From Pestalotiopsis fici W106-1 (taxonomy: Eukaryota > Ascomycota > Sordariomycetes > Amphisphaeriales > Sporocadaceae), in contig NW_006917106.1 of the NCBI RefSeq assembly GCF_000516985.1, forward strand, positions 245,024 to 309,023: a DNA stretch of 64,000 nt, in the 5' to 3' direction. Shown one piece after another: positions 32,111-42,778 of this stretch (within the stretch, counting starts at the first letter, position 1; each line of letters opens with the position of its first letter). Both the position numbers and the translations under genes were made by a program. The notes below the pieces were generated by a model that saw only the letters and a list, made by a program, of their open reading frames with translations, did no database searches and was not told the origin of the DNA.

Positions 32111-34405
32111 ATGGCAGAACAGGAAGAGCTGTCCCTAGATTGGAGCGCAACCTTCGTCGTCGCCAGCCCGTCCACATATAAGTCGAGAGACCTCAGAGGC
32201 GACAAGATTATACTACCACAGTCAGCCCTAGAGCAGCTGCTTGCGGCTTCAACAACCTCGACAAGATTTTCGCCATCGACATCCACGGCCTACGACCGGT
32301 CGAATCCATACGCGTCCCCCTTCGGTCGCTCCCAACATGCATTCCAGCCCGACTCACACCAACAGCTACCCAACCCGCTCATGTTCCGCTTGGTCAACAA
32401 AGTCAACGGCAATGCCGTTTACGCTGGTATCCGCGAATTCTCGGCCGAAGAAGGCGAGGTCATCCTCAGCCCGTACCTGACGGAAGCTCTCGGCATTGAT
32501 CACAATACTATGCCGGGTACGACCAATGACAAAATACCTGAGAGCGTATCGAGCACGGAAGGCGCGCTGTCAGCTTCCATAACTATCCACGCAAGACGCT
32601 TGCCGAAAGGGACATATGTCCGTTTGAGACCCCTAGAGGCTGGATATAACCCAGACGATTGGAAATCCCTCTTGGAGCGGCAACTGCGGGAAAGCTTCAC
32701 AACTCTGACCAATGGCGCATTTCTAGAAGTTCGGGGCGTCAAAGGCGAGATTTTCCGATTTCTCGTCGACAAATTTCGACCAGAAGTAGACGGCATTTGT
32801 GTGGTTGACACAGACTTGGAGGTAGACATCGAGGCGCTCAACGAGGAGCAGGCCCGAGAGACAATGCGACAGATTCTAGCCAAGTCGCAAAAGGCCCATG
32901 GTGCTGTCGGGCAAACTTCTATTGGACATGAGATCAATATCTGGAAGGCCGTTGAGGGCCAGGTCTTGCCTGGCGACTATGTTGACTATGAGCTACCCTC
33001 CTGGAGCCGATCACGGCCGGTTGAGATTGAATTAACTTGTTTGAGCTCAAATCTTGCGGACGCGGTCGATATTTTTATCAGTCCTAAATCACGGCGACAA
33101 CGTGCTGTTCCAAGGGAGACGGAGCATGTTTTCGCAGCATTTGAAGCTACACCTAACGGGACCAAGCGTGTGACGATTCAACCTACCAATGTCGAGTTGG
33201 AGGAGGCGGAAGCCGTTCTCGTCTCCGTTCATGGCTATATCCCGCCAACTGGTCTGCCTACAGAACCTTTGGCAGTTCCGTTCAGACTTCGAGTCAGATC
33301 CGTCACTGGAAGCTCGCCCACCCCAGCCGAGACGGCAAAACCCGAGCAGGAGACTCTAGATGATGAACAGTGCCAGAATTGTCGCCAATGGATACCAAAG
33401 CAGACTATTGTCCTGCATGAAAACTTCTGCCGACGCAACAATGTAGCCTGCCCCGAGTGTGGCGAGGTGTTCCAGAAGGCTTCAGCCGAATGGTCAGACC
33501 ACTGGCACTGTCCTCATGATCAGGCGCATGGTTCAAATGCGGCAAGCAGGGTCCGACATGATGATATCTACCACACACAGCGACAATGTCCATCATGCCC
33601 GTTTTCGTCAAATTCGATACCCGATCTCGCGCGCCATCGGACGACACTGTGTCCTGGGAAGACTATACTCTGCCAGTTCTGCCATCTTGAAGTTCCGCAG
33701 GAGGGTGATCCATTTAACCCATCTCCCGAAACTCTCCTCTCCGGACTATCGGAGCACGAAATAGAGGATGGTGCCCGAACTACTGATTGCCACCTCTGCG
33801 GCAAGATTATTCGCTTGCGAGATATGTCGGCGCATTTGAAAAATCACGAACTAGACAAGGCACACCGCATAAAACCACAAATATGTCGAAATGCCAACTG
33901 CGGACGCACTGTCCATGGAGTGGGCCGGAACGGCTCTGTTGGTGCTGGCACGCAAATGGGTCAGGGGCCTGGGAACGACCTTGAGCTCTGTTCCATGTGC
34001 TTCTCGCCATTGTATGTCCAGTTCCACGATCCCGAGGGCAAGGCGCTTCGTCGACGCATCGAGCGGCGGTACCTCACGCAAATGATGCAAGGATGCGGGA
34101 AGAAATGGTGCACCAATGAATGGTGCAAGACAGGCCGATCCAATACGGGTCTCGAGATCAAGGGCTCAAGTGCTCAAGCTGTGTTGCCCTTGATCAAGCC
34201 GCTGATGGAGTCGGTGCGGAACAACCAAGAGCCCATGTACTTTTGCGTTGATGAGACGAATCAGCGCAGAAGGAAGCTGGCTGAGATGATTGCAGCAGAG
34301 AAGGCATGGGATCTTGAATGGTGCATTGCAGCATGCGAGGCCGAAGGCCCCATTCTGGATAAAGTCCGTGAATGGTTGCTCAACTGGGCTCCTATGACGG
34401 CATGA
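32111..34405 (+). CDS. UFD1-domain protein with zinc fingers and a C-terminal AZUL domain
   Basis: Single exon, 764 residues. The N-terminal third is a UFD1 fold (LDWSATFVVASPSTYK, DKIILPQSALEQLL, NPLMFRLVNKVNG, LPKGTYVRLRPLEAGY, FRFLVDKFRPEVDGICVVDT), which in Ufd1 binds polyubiquitin and Cdc48/p97. The middle contains CxxC/H zinc fingers in a TRAF-like array (CQNCRQWIP, ENFCRRNNVACPECGEVF, CPSCPFSSNSIPDLARH, CQFCHLEVP, CHLCGKIIRLRDMSAHLKNH). Near residue 660 RRRIERRYLTQMMQGCGKKW followed by CTNEWC matches the AZUL zinc domain found at the N-terminus of the UBE3A ligase. The C-terminus (YFCVDETNQRR...EKAWDLEWC) is also conserved-looking. It is distinct from canonical Ufd1, which is about 350 residues without fingers. 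It probably acts as a ubiquitin-recognition or proteasome adaptor (inference). Confidence 0.9.
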   Translation: MAEQEELSLDWSATFVVASPSTYKSRDLRGDKIILPQSALEQLLAASTTSTRFSPSTSTAYDRSNPYASPFGRSQHAFQPDSHQQLPNPLMFRLVNKVNGNAVYAGIREFSAEEGEVILSPYLTEALGIDHNTMPGTTNDKIPESVSSTEGALSASITIHARRLPKGTYVRLRPLEAGYNPDDWKSLLERQLRESFTTLTNGAFLEVRGVKGEIFRFLVDKFRPEVDGICVVDTDLEVDIEALNEEQARETMRQILAKSQKAHGAVGQTSIGHEINIWKAVEGQVLPGDYVDYELPSWSRSRPVEIELTCLSSNLADAVDIFISPKSRRQRAVPRETEHVFAAFEATPNGTKRVTIQPTNVELEEAEAVLVSVHGYIPPTGLPTEPLAVPFRLRVRSVTGSSPTPAETAKPEQETLDDEQCQNCRQWIPKQTIVLHENFCRRNNVACPECGEVFQKASAEWSDHWHCPHDQAHGSNAASRVRHDDIYHTQRQCPSCPFSSNSIPDLARHRTTLCPGKTILCQFCHLEVPQEGDPFNPSPETLLSGLSEHEIEDGARTTDCHLCGKIIRLRDMSAHLKNHELDKAHRIKPQICRNANCGRTVHGVGRNGSVGAGTQMGQGPGNDLELCSMCFSPLYVQFHDPEGKALRRRIERRYLTQMMQGCGKKWCTNEWCKTGRSNTGLEIKGSSAQAVLPLIKPLMESVRNNQEPMYFCVDETNQRRRKLAEMIAAEKAWDLEWCIAACEAEGPILDKVREWLLNWAPMTA

Positions 34406-35320
34406 ATCTCACTCTGCAATTAGCACTTAGCAATGGTGGCGTTGATGGCTTTAGACAATCAGGATCGTTTTTTCCACCTTCATTCACCTGTTCAATGTGG
34501 CTGGGTTTTGTAGATCTGGCCCAAGCCTTCGCAGGATACAGAATACCGGCAACTATACATTATTAAGATACCCAAACTAAATCATAGACTGCTACATATG
34601 TGGCAAACATAGCATACGCAGCATCATATATAGATAAGAGAGACTCGACTTGGTGATCATGTGCTCTAACAATTGTCTTGCTTCAAAATGTCCATTCATT
34701 GTCAGGATATACCATCATTTGCAACAGTCCATAATACTACTCTAGTCCCCTAGGTAGATGGATAGAAAGCGCTCGTGAACAATGTTTGCAATTTTGCAAT
34801 AACTCAAGCCATGAACTAGTTGTTGATTGAGACGCTTACCCCGCAATTGTCAGCTGTCAAGGAACCATGGAGTACTAAGTAGGCATATAATCCAGCGAAT
34901 ACATACATATGAAGTAGTAATGTCCCCATGCTCTTTCATAGTTTGCGCCGCCCGGATGTTCAAACGCTAGCAGGCCATCCTTTAGTGCGTCTGTGGAGAT
35001 GGTATACCTGCCTCGATAGACTATTCCTATCGACGGGCGTTGTTGCTGGGGCCACTGACCTAATGTCGGCTGGCATCTACACGTCAATTCCACCAACCAG
35101 ATGCCTGTGATGCTTTGCAATCCTCCACGGCTGCTCGGTGCGCGGAGCCGTAGTCCAACGCAAGCTCTCATGCTCGTGCTTAACCGACATGGCTCAGTCT
35201 TGACGACTAATAACAGCGTCTTGGGGCCTCTTCAAAAGGTGCGCGGCCTCCGCATGGTCAATCGAAACATCGCGCTGTTCCTCCATCTTGACTGAGTCAA
35301 TCGCTTGTCTAATTGTCGAT
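34406..35320. other. Intergenic, promoter of the beta-galactosidase gene
   Basis: About 0.9 kb without a supported gene. No carbon-regulator sites could be assigned with confidence. Confidence 0.4.
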
Positions 35321-38300
35321 ATGGGCACTGTCACACATCTACTGCTGTGCCTGGCCAGCCTTTTCTATGTTTCCGTTCATTGCCTTTCGTTGGGAGGGAA
35401 ACAGTATAAAGTATTGCATTCAGACAGACGGGATGCATTACAAGACTTGGTACTGCTTGAGCAAGTCATGGGGAAAGAGATTGACGCTAATTCTTTAACA
35501 GGTAACATGGGACGAGCACTCACTCTTTGTCCGTGGAGAGCGTGTCATGTTTTATTCCGGAGAGTTCCATCCCTTTCGACTCCCCGTACCTGGGCTATGG
35601 CTGGATGTCTTCCAAAAAATCAAAGCTCTTGGCTACACCGGTGTATCCTTTTATGTTGACTGGGCGCTTCTTGAGGGAAAACCCGGCCAGTTCTCTGCCG
35701 AAGGTGTCTTTGCTTTGGAGCCTTTTTTCGAGGCAGCAGCCGAGGCTGGAATCTACCTATTGGCTCGTCCGGGGCCATATATTAATGCAGAAGTATCCGG
35801 CGGGGGGTTCCCCGGCTGGCTCCAGCGAAATCCTGCCACGTTGAGAACAAATGAGACTGGGTATGTCGATGCCACAAAGAATTATGTCTCACACATTGGC
35901 CAGATTATCGCAAATGCCCAGATTACAAACGGTGGTCCAGTTGTCTTGTTTCAGCCAGAGAATGAGTATACTTTTGGAGCAAACTGGGTCACTTGGCCAG
36001 ATGTTGAATACATTGAAACGGTGAACGATCTGTTCCGTGCCGCAGGAATAGTCGTTCCCTTCGTGAACAATGAAGCAGCAATCATTGGGCTTTTTACCCC
36101 AGAGAAACCTGGCGGTACGTGCAAAATTACCAATATCTATCTTGTCGCGCAATCAAACTAAAAAAAAAAATTTGACTACAGGACCTGATATCTATGGCCA
36201 CGACAGCTACCCAATCGGTTGGGATTGTGCTCACCCAGCCAATTGGACTGCCGGCAACTTGCCAACCGATTGGCGGGAACTTCATTTGCAACAGAGCCCG
36301 ACGACCCCTTATGCCATTCCAGAGTTTCAAGGTGGTGCTATTGACAGTTGGTACAGAGATCCCGCTAGTCACAATATATTGTCATCTACTGATCCCCTAC
36401 ACACAGGGCGGGCACCGGCTTGGAAGGCTGTGCTTCTCTCACAAATCATGAATACGAGCGCCTCTTCTTTAAGAATGACTTCAGTTTTGGTGTTGCCATT
36501 CTCAATATCTACATGGTCTGTCAGCCCTCTCCAGTTGGTACAAGATGTATTGACATCCACGAATGTCTGCTAACGGCCAATGAAGACATATGGAGGGACA
36601 AACTGGGGCAATCTGGGCCAATCTGGTGGCTACACATCGTATGATTACGGTTCAGCCATCAAGGAAGACCGCACCATTGCACGAGAAAAGTACGCCGAGG
36701 CCAAACTGATTGCTCACTTTATCAACTCTTCCCCGGCATATCTCAGCGCAACCCCCGGCAATCTCACAAACAATTCATATGTCAGCACTTCCGAATTGAC
36801 GACCACACCGATCTTCGGCTCCGACACGACATTCTACGTTACTAGGCACTCTGACTATACCTCACTCGAATCGACCCCCTACACTTTCTCAGTCGCAACT
36901 AGTCAGGGTAACGTGACAATTCCGCAGCTTGGTGGTTCTTTGACCTTGAATGGGCGAGATTCCAAGATCCATACTACCGATTATAATATTGACGGAGTCA
37001 ACCTTATTTATTCTTCGGCAGATATTTATGCTCATTCCTGGAGTGGCAACAAACGTATCTTGATCTTATATGGGCTAGAAGGAGAGACTCATGAGTTAGC
37101 TTTCCTCTCAAGCCTGGGGGAACCGACGGTAGAGGGCGATCATAGCACGGTCAAGATTGCCAGCCAGAGAGCAACGATGATCGTCCAATGGCAAGTTACA
37201 CGGGAAAGAAAGGTTCTACACTATGGCAGCGACTTGGATGTTTACCTGCTATGGCGCAACGATGCCTTCAAGTATTGGGTTCTGCAGCTTGAGGCACCAG
37301 CACCCATTGGCAATTACTCTTCGCAGACCAAGGAAACAGTCATAGCTAAGGCTGGATACCTCCTTCGAACAGCCACCGTCTCGGGGACAGCACTTAAGCT
37401 CACGGGCGACAACAATGCTACGTCCGAGCTAGAAATCGTCGCTGGTTTCCCTGACAGCGATGAAGTCTACTTCAATGGTCAACGTCTTGACTGCACAAGG
37501 TCATCAAATGGCCGATTATCCGCACCACTGCCATTTGATGCGCCAAGAATTGACCTGCCAGACTTCGAAGCGCAGGAGTGGAAATTTATCGACTCACTCC
37601 CAGAAATACAGCCAACTTATGATGATAATTCATGGCCTCTTGCCGACCACGAGACAACAAACAATACCGCCCGAGATGATAATGGGACAAAATTCACTCT
37701 CAGGACGCCTACCAGCCTTATAGCGAGCGACTATGGCTTTCATACAGGCTCTCTTATATACCGTGGCTCCTTTATTGCCAACGGCAACGAGTCGTCATTG
37801 TATCTTTCGATAACAGGAGGGTCTGGATTTGGGCATTCTGTCTGGATTAATTCCAGTTATGTCGGTTCGTACACAGGGTCAGGCTCGGCGAAATCGTTTA
37901 ACCAAACGCTGGTGCTGAGCAACGCGAGCGGAATGCACTTGGTTAGAGGCGAAAGATATGTCTTGACTGTTTTGATTGACCATATGGGCCAGGAGACAAG
38001 CTGGACTCCAGGTTACGATACAATGAAAACTCCCCGCGGAATTATCGACTACCAACTATCAGGACATGCACAATCAGACATCACTTGGAGGTTGACAGGC
38101 AACTTTGGCAACGAAGACTACGCGGATCATGTTCGTGGTCCTTTGAACGAAGGTGGCATGTGGGCGGAAAGACAAGGGTTCCATTTACCTGCGCCCCCAG
38201 CAGACGAGTGGGAAGCAGCTTCGCCGTTTGGCTACATTGGGGCACCTGGAGTTGGCTTTTACACCACCAAGTTCAACCTCGACATTCCCGACGGCTGGGA

Positions 38301-38622
38301 CATACCTCTGAGCTTCGACTTCAGCAACAGTACTAGGGATGATGGTATGCCTCTTGATATTAGAATTCAATTATACATCAATGGATGGCAGTTTGGCAAG
38401 TACATCAACAGGCTTGGACCTCAGCAGAGCTTTCCTGTCCCACAAGGCATACTAGACTACAGTGGGGAGAACTATCTTGCCCTCACAGTTTGGTCCCAAG
38501 ATACGGTCGGGGGCCGTCTGGGTGGCTTGAAATTGACCGCGAATGCAATCATACAGTCGGGAATGAAGCGGCCGACAATGTCTTGGAGCGACGCATGGGA
38601 GCAGCGGAAACTGGCGTATTGA
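35321..38622 (+). CDS. lacA: Secreted beta-galactosidase, glycoside hydrolase family 35
   Basis: Five exons, 35321-35449, 35502-36114, 36182-36350, 36407-36515 and 36586-38622, give 1,018 residues, the normal size of fungal GH35 enzymes. A signal peptide is visible ([20 protein letters not shown]). The catalytic TIM barrel has [20 protein letters not shown], the acid/base Glu in FQPENEY (about residue 198) and the nucleophile Glu in YAIPEFQGG (about 295). [20 protein letters not shown] closes the barrel. The rest forms the beta-sandwich domains, with many N-glycosylation sequons. It hydrolyses terminal beta-galactose residues of plant polysaccharides or lactose outside the cell. All splice junctions restore the family sequence (for example GGAIDSW to AGTGLEGCA). 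The next gene downstream is another secreted carbohydrate-related protein. Confidence 0.95.
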
Positions 38623-39299
38623 GGTGTTTAGCCTTGAAAATATACAAAGAGATATATAACATAAACACATTCGACAGAAAGTGTTCTTTAACGCTTTATG
38701 ATCTGGCGTCTCCATTGGTGCAGTCCACCGAGGCGTAGTTCCAGACACGAACACTGATGTGGCACAACAAAGAAATCCCACGGTGGTTCTCGCACAAGTG
38801 ATTGGTTGATGTCATTGCGCAGCGCATGTAATCCAGGCAGCTTTGGTCATGCGGCATAATTTTTTTCACGGTCGTGTGACCATGTCACAAGGTTGTCCCT
38901 GTGGTGAATGGACATCTACTCAAAAGGAAAAGAAAAGAGAAGAACGCAAAGGGCCGTCATGACGGTTTGGATTGTGAGGCTACACTTCTTATTGTTTACC
39001 GGTCCAATAAACTACTTTGCTGCTCAGGGCTTGACTCTTTCCAGTTCTGATGTATAAGCGACGGTATTTGACTTGGGTACATGGTATCTCATATCATAGG
39101 CAGAATGCGACCTTGATGAAATGTTCCGATTAGGGAAATGACTGTCGAAAGCGGGGGGTCCGTATTTGCCGCCCTTTCGCTTGTCTATTTACGGGAATCC
39201 CAGGGAATTCTTCGACCTTTAACTGCAAGGGAACGGCCTTGTTTTTCTCAATACCTTCATCCACGGTTCAAAGTTCAATAAGCGCTGAAGTCGTTCATC
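38623..39299. other. Intergenic between beta-galactosidase and CBM9-like genes
   Basis: About 680 bases with no gene. Holds the promoter of the CBM9-like gene. Confidence 0.4.
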
Positions 39300-40022
39300 A
39301 TGCTCTGGTTCTCTAGTATTGCAGCGGTGACAGCCGCTACTTTTGCCATTGCTACAGCCATGCCGCAAGCCCAGAAGGCGGCATCCTCATACCCTGAGGT
39401 GCCCTCTCTTGTGGTCTACCAATGTCCATCCATGGCTACAATTTCGTATTCTCTATCGGTTCCAGACAGGGAACCTTTTCCGAGAACAGAGGTCGGCCTT
39501 TGCTACGATGATGTGGCCGGTTTTTTGCACATTAATTTCACGGCCTTCGATGAGCAATACTTCTACTATGACCCTGATATGGGCACCAATGATGGCCTCT
39601 ACGAGTACGAAGTCATGGAAGCGTTCATCTACCGCGGCACCAATGATCCGCAAACATACCTTGAGTTTGAGGTTTCACCAGCCAATGTCACCTGGCAAGC
39701 TTTCGTTTACAATCCGTCCAAGACGCGCGAGACTGGCGCTGTTTTCGATCACTACTTTATCAATGACCCAATCTACGACGGCTTCAGTGCACAGACGGTC
39801 CTCGATCGGGCAGGCCAGACATGGAATTCCTATGTGCAGATTCCGCTGGGTCTGTTCAATATCGACTCGGGTGAGGCCAGCGGCACGGACTGGAGAATGA
39901 ACTTTTTTCGCATTGTCGAGTCAGAGGATACTTTTCCAAATCAGACATATGGGGCGTGGAGTCCAGTTCCTGAGCCAAACTTCCACATGACCCCGTATCT
40001 TGGAGAAGTGCACTTTGATTGA
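39300..40022 (+). CDS. Secreted CBM9-like carbohydrate-binding protein
   Basis: Single exon, 240 residues. The signal peptide is MLWFSSIAAVTAATFAIATA. The mature part follows the pattern of CBM9-like domains: TEVGLCYDDVAGFLHINFTA, then YEVMEAFIYRG, TYLEFEVSPANVTW, an internal WNSYVQIPLGLF strand, WRMNFFRI, and a C-terminal end AWSPVPEPNFHMTPYLGEVHF. In known family members this fold binds sugar reducing ends or accompanies glycosidases. No catalytic module is attached. Several NxT sequons suggest N-glycosylation. It lies directly downstream of the GH35 gene on the same strand, which makes co-function in polysaccharide use plausible (inference). Confidence 0.85.
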   Translation: MLWFSSIAAVTAATFAIATAMPQAQKAASSYPEVPSLVVYQCPSMATISYSLSVPDREPFPRTEVGLCYDDVAGFLHINFTAFDEQYFYYDPDMGTNDGLYEYEVMEAFIYRGTNDPQTYLEFEVSPANVTWQAFVYNPSKTRETGAVFDHYFINDPIYDGFSAQTVLDRAGQTWNSYVQIPLGLFNIDSGEASGTDWRMNFFRIVESEDTFPNQTYGAWSPVPEPNFHMTPYLGEVHFD

Positions 40023-41586
40023 CGGAGGCGGCCGCTTCATGACAGCGGTAGGAATCCTGGCTTCATTAGGGTCTCCCCATAATGTAGCCAACCCTGGCAA
40101 CTTGATTGTGCAGAGCTACGAGAACTTTGATAGCAAATGCCTACTACTACGATTATTATTATTAAGAGGTGCCATGTGGCCACTCTGTGTCGACGCTTTA
40201 CGCCATCCAATGAATTGATATCACACCTCACAATCAGCCCTTCTTCATGTGTGACTGGGAATCGGTCAGGTAATCATAACATCGGGATGCAGTCGTGGTT
40301 TTGAAGATAAAATAAGTTTTCTGACATAAACCGAGAAGAACTGAATGGATATAACTGTGTTAGGGCATCACTAGAATTTGCCGTACCTCACAAGAAAGGA
40401 TGCAATTTCCACTTATTCAGTCGCCAATAGTATATAATACACACATATAACTCGTTCTTGAACGGCTATCACACAGTAGCTCGTGCGTCAACATCGGACT
40501 GGTGATATCGGGCAGGCGATTTTTTGATCAAATACTCACTACCTCGAGATTGCAAAGATTTAATCAACAACTTACTTTTCAAAGGCTAATATGTTGCCAT
40601 TGATCTGGTTAAAGTTGGAAATGCGCAAAAGAGGCCCATGATCAGCAACAAGCGGTACAGTGAGTTGTCACTTCTTTGATCATGTATGACCGCTGAACGA
40701 TGTATATCGTGCTATAGAAGTTTGTTTGTCCATCAAAGCATACTCACTGGTAAGGTGATCTCAAGTTCCAGCTTGGCCAAATTCCCCCATCAACCCGCTA
40801 ACAATGTTCTTTCAAAACATGAGTCATGTACAAGTGTTATACTCTGACTGAACATTAACCGGAAGTCCCTGCATAAGTACTTGATCGTACCAAGGCAATT
40901 GCAATATTCTTGGATAACATTAGCCCAAGAACGGCCGCTGATGCAGAACAAACACTTGAATCGCCTGTAGGCATTAACCAAGGCAAACGCGTGATCGGAT
41001 GCATCACGAGTGTTGTACCGCCAATCCATAGTGCATGTGCAATATCAAAAAAGTGATATATACCAATGAGCGAGCAAGGCGGACGATATCTGACGAATGG
41101 ATATATAAGCACAAGATTGCTTTTTGCAATATCTGGAAAATCCCAAGCGTGGGAAGACGTTTGACTGGTCCGTAGGCATAAGTCACACATATCAAGCTAT
41201 GCTGGAGTAGCGGGCAGATGTCTCAATCAACCAAGACCATGATAACATGACTTAGGAACTGCAATATCAAGCAATAACAGGTTGATCTGTAAATCATTCC
41301 TTTTCGTACAGCCTGTACGTAGATAATGCAATGCCTTTTGACTTTTCATTTTTCTTTGTAGATCTTCTGAATGTGCTAATGCGTGTAAAGCAACCAATGC
41401 AACCCTTGCGTGTTTTTTGCCCTTGGGTATCATCAATGTCCGTCCTCGGATGTGGGAAAAAAAAAAAGAAAAAAAAAAAAAAAAACATTAACGCCTATGC
41501 TATAAGATTCAAATAATGCCATCGAGTCGTGCCGCAGCGCCGCGCGCGTATCAGATTTGGTGTACCAGCGGCATCGGTCCAGACCA
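40023..41586. other. Intergenic 1.5 kb with an A-rich tract
   Basis: No supported gene. Contains a nearly continuous A-run at about 41458-41485 that creates artificial Phe- or Lys-rich frames on the two strands. Confidence 0.4.
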
Positions 41587-42778
41587 CTATGCAACGGTAC
41601 TCTCTTCCGGGGCCCCCTTGTCTTTTCGTTCATCCTGCAACATGCGGATCAGTTTGTTGATAGTTCCGCCATCACGCAGCTTCTCAACCTCTCTGACGGC
41701 CTCGTCCTCTCCCATACCATCGGCAAGGTATTCCTTAATCTTGTCCCATATGACTTTACGTCGTGAGTACCACGTTCTCCCGCGTGGCTCGGGTCGCCAT
41801 CTCGAGCCCCAGGTAGCGTCTAGTTCTTCAACCGCCGGCTGTCCATCTATGCCTTCACGATATTCTTTCCAGACTTCCTCAACTGTGCCTACTGTTCGGT
41901 AATCGTATGCAGGGGGACCAGGGGTTTGAGGGGTTTGTAAATTCGTTTGCTTCGGGAGGAGACGAGCATCGGTGTGTGAGCTCTGTGGCGATTGAGGCGG
42001 CCTCGCAGCACGAGGGCCAGGATGTGAGCTTGGTAGTCTGGAAACAGAGGGCGATTGTTGTGAAATCATTGGAGCGGGCGGCGCAATAGCTCTAGAGGTT
42101 CTGGGCTCAGAGTAGCCTTGTGATGATGCCTGGAATTGCTATACACGATATAGATTAGTCTCTAGTTCATTCCGGCTAGCATGGAGTGGACAGTCATAAG
42201 AGACCCCAGAGCCTAGGTAAGGGTGAGGGGGACTGGCGCAAGTCTTTGCTAGTTCAGTCTATTGAGGAGCAAAGCGAAGCAAGTCTCACACGTACCGAAG
42301 CTGCTGCTTGAAGCTGTAAGGCTTGTCCATTAAAAAGACTCGCCAGACTGGCCTTGACATCACTCAGCTGCTGTGCGATGCTCTCGTATTGTGCGGATAT
42401 GGTAGCGGCATATTGCTGATGATGCGCCTGGACTTGGAGAATGGTCGCAATGAGTTGTTCCGGTGTCCGGCCGGTCAGTTGGTCCTCGGTCACCAGCAGT
42501 GGCGGTTGCGAAGGCGGGTGGGAATTCGGAAGCGGCCCAAGTGATGACATGGCGGCGACGGGAACGCCCATGCCGGGGCTCGGGGCTATACCGCCGACAC
42601 TGAAGGCTGGCATGGACGGAGGACCAGCTACGGCGGCAGTCGCTTTGGCCGTGGCATGTCGCTTGGATGGCGTGGCTTGGAGGCCGGCAGTTCGCTGCAA
42701 GTCGGATGCAGCCGAGCGCTTTGATCCTGCAGCGACCGTATTGGGGGTTGGTATGCCGGCTGATGGCGAGGACAGCAT
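41587..42778 (-). CDS. GCR1_C-domain DNA-binding protein
   Basis: Two exons, 42778-42296 and 42138-41587, give 344 residues from MLSSPSAGIPTP; an in-frame ATG at 42856 would add 26 residues. The N-terminal half is Pro/Ala/Gly-rich with a short helical, Gln-rich segment (PEQLIATILQVQAHHQQYAA, then YESIAQQLSDVKASLASLF) that may be a coiled coil for dimerisation. The C-terminal half holds the GCR1_C domain: TVEEVWKEYREGIDGQPAVE followed by WGSRWRPEPRGRTWYSRRKV and a helix. This domain binds DNA in yeast Gcr1 (glycolytic genes), Msn1 and Hot1 (osmotic response). Target genes are not deducible. The upstream region on the coding strand is extremely CT-rich (about 43130-43560), typical of fungal promoters or 5' UTRs. 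Confidence 0.85.
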
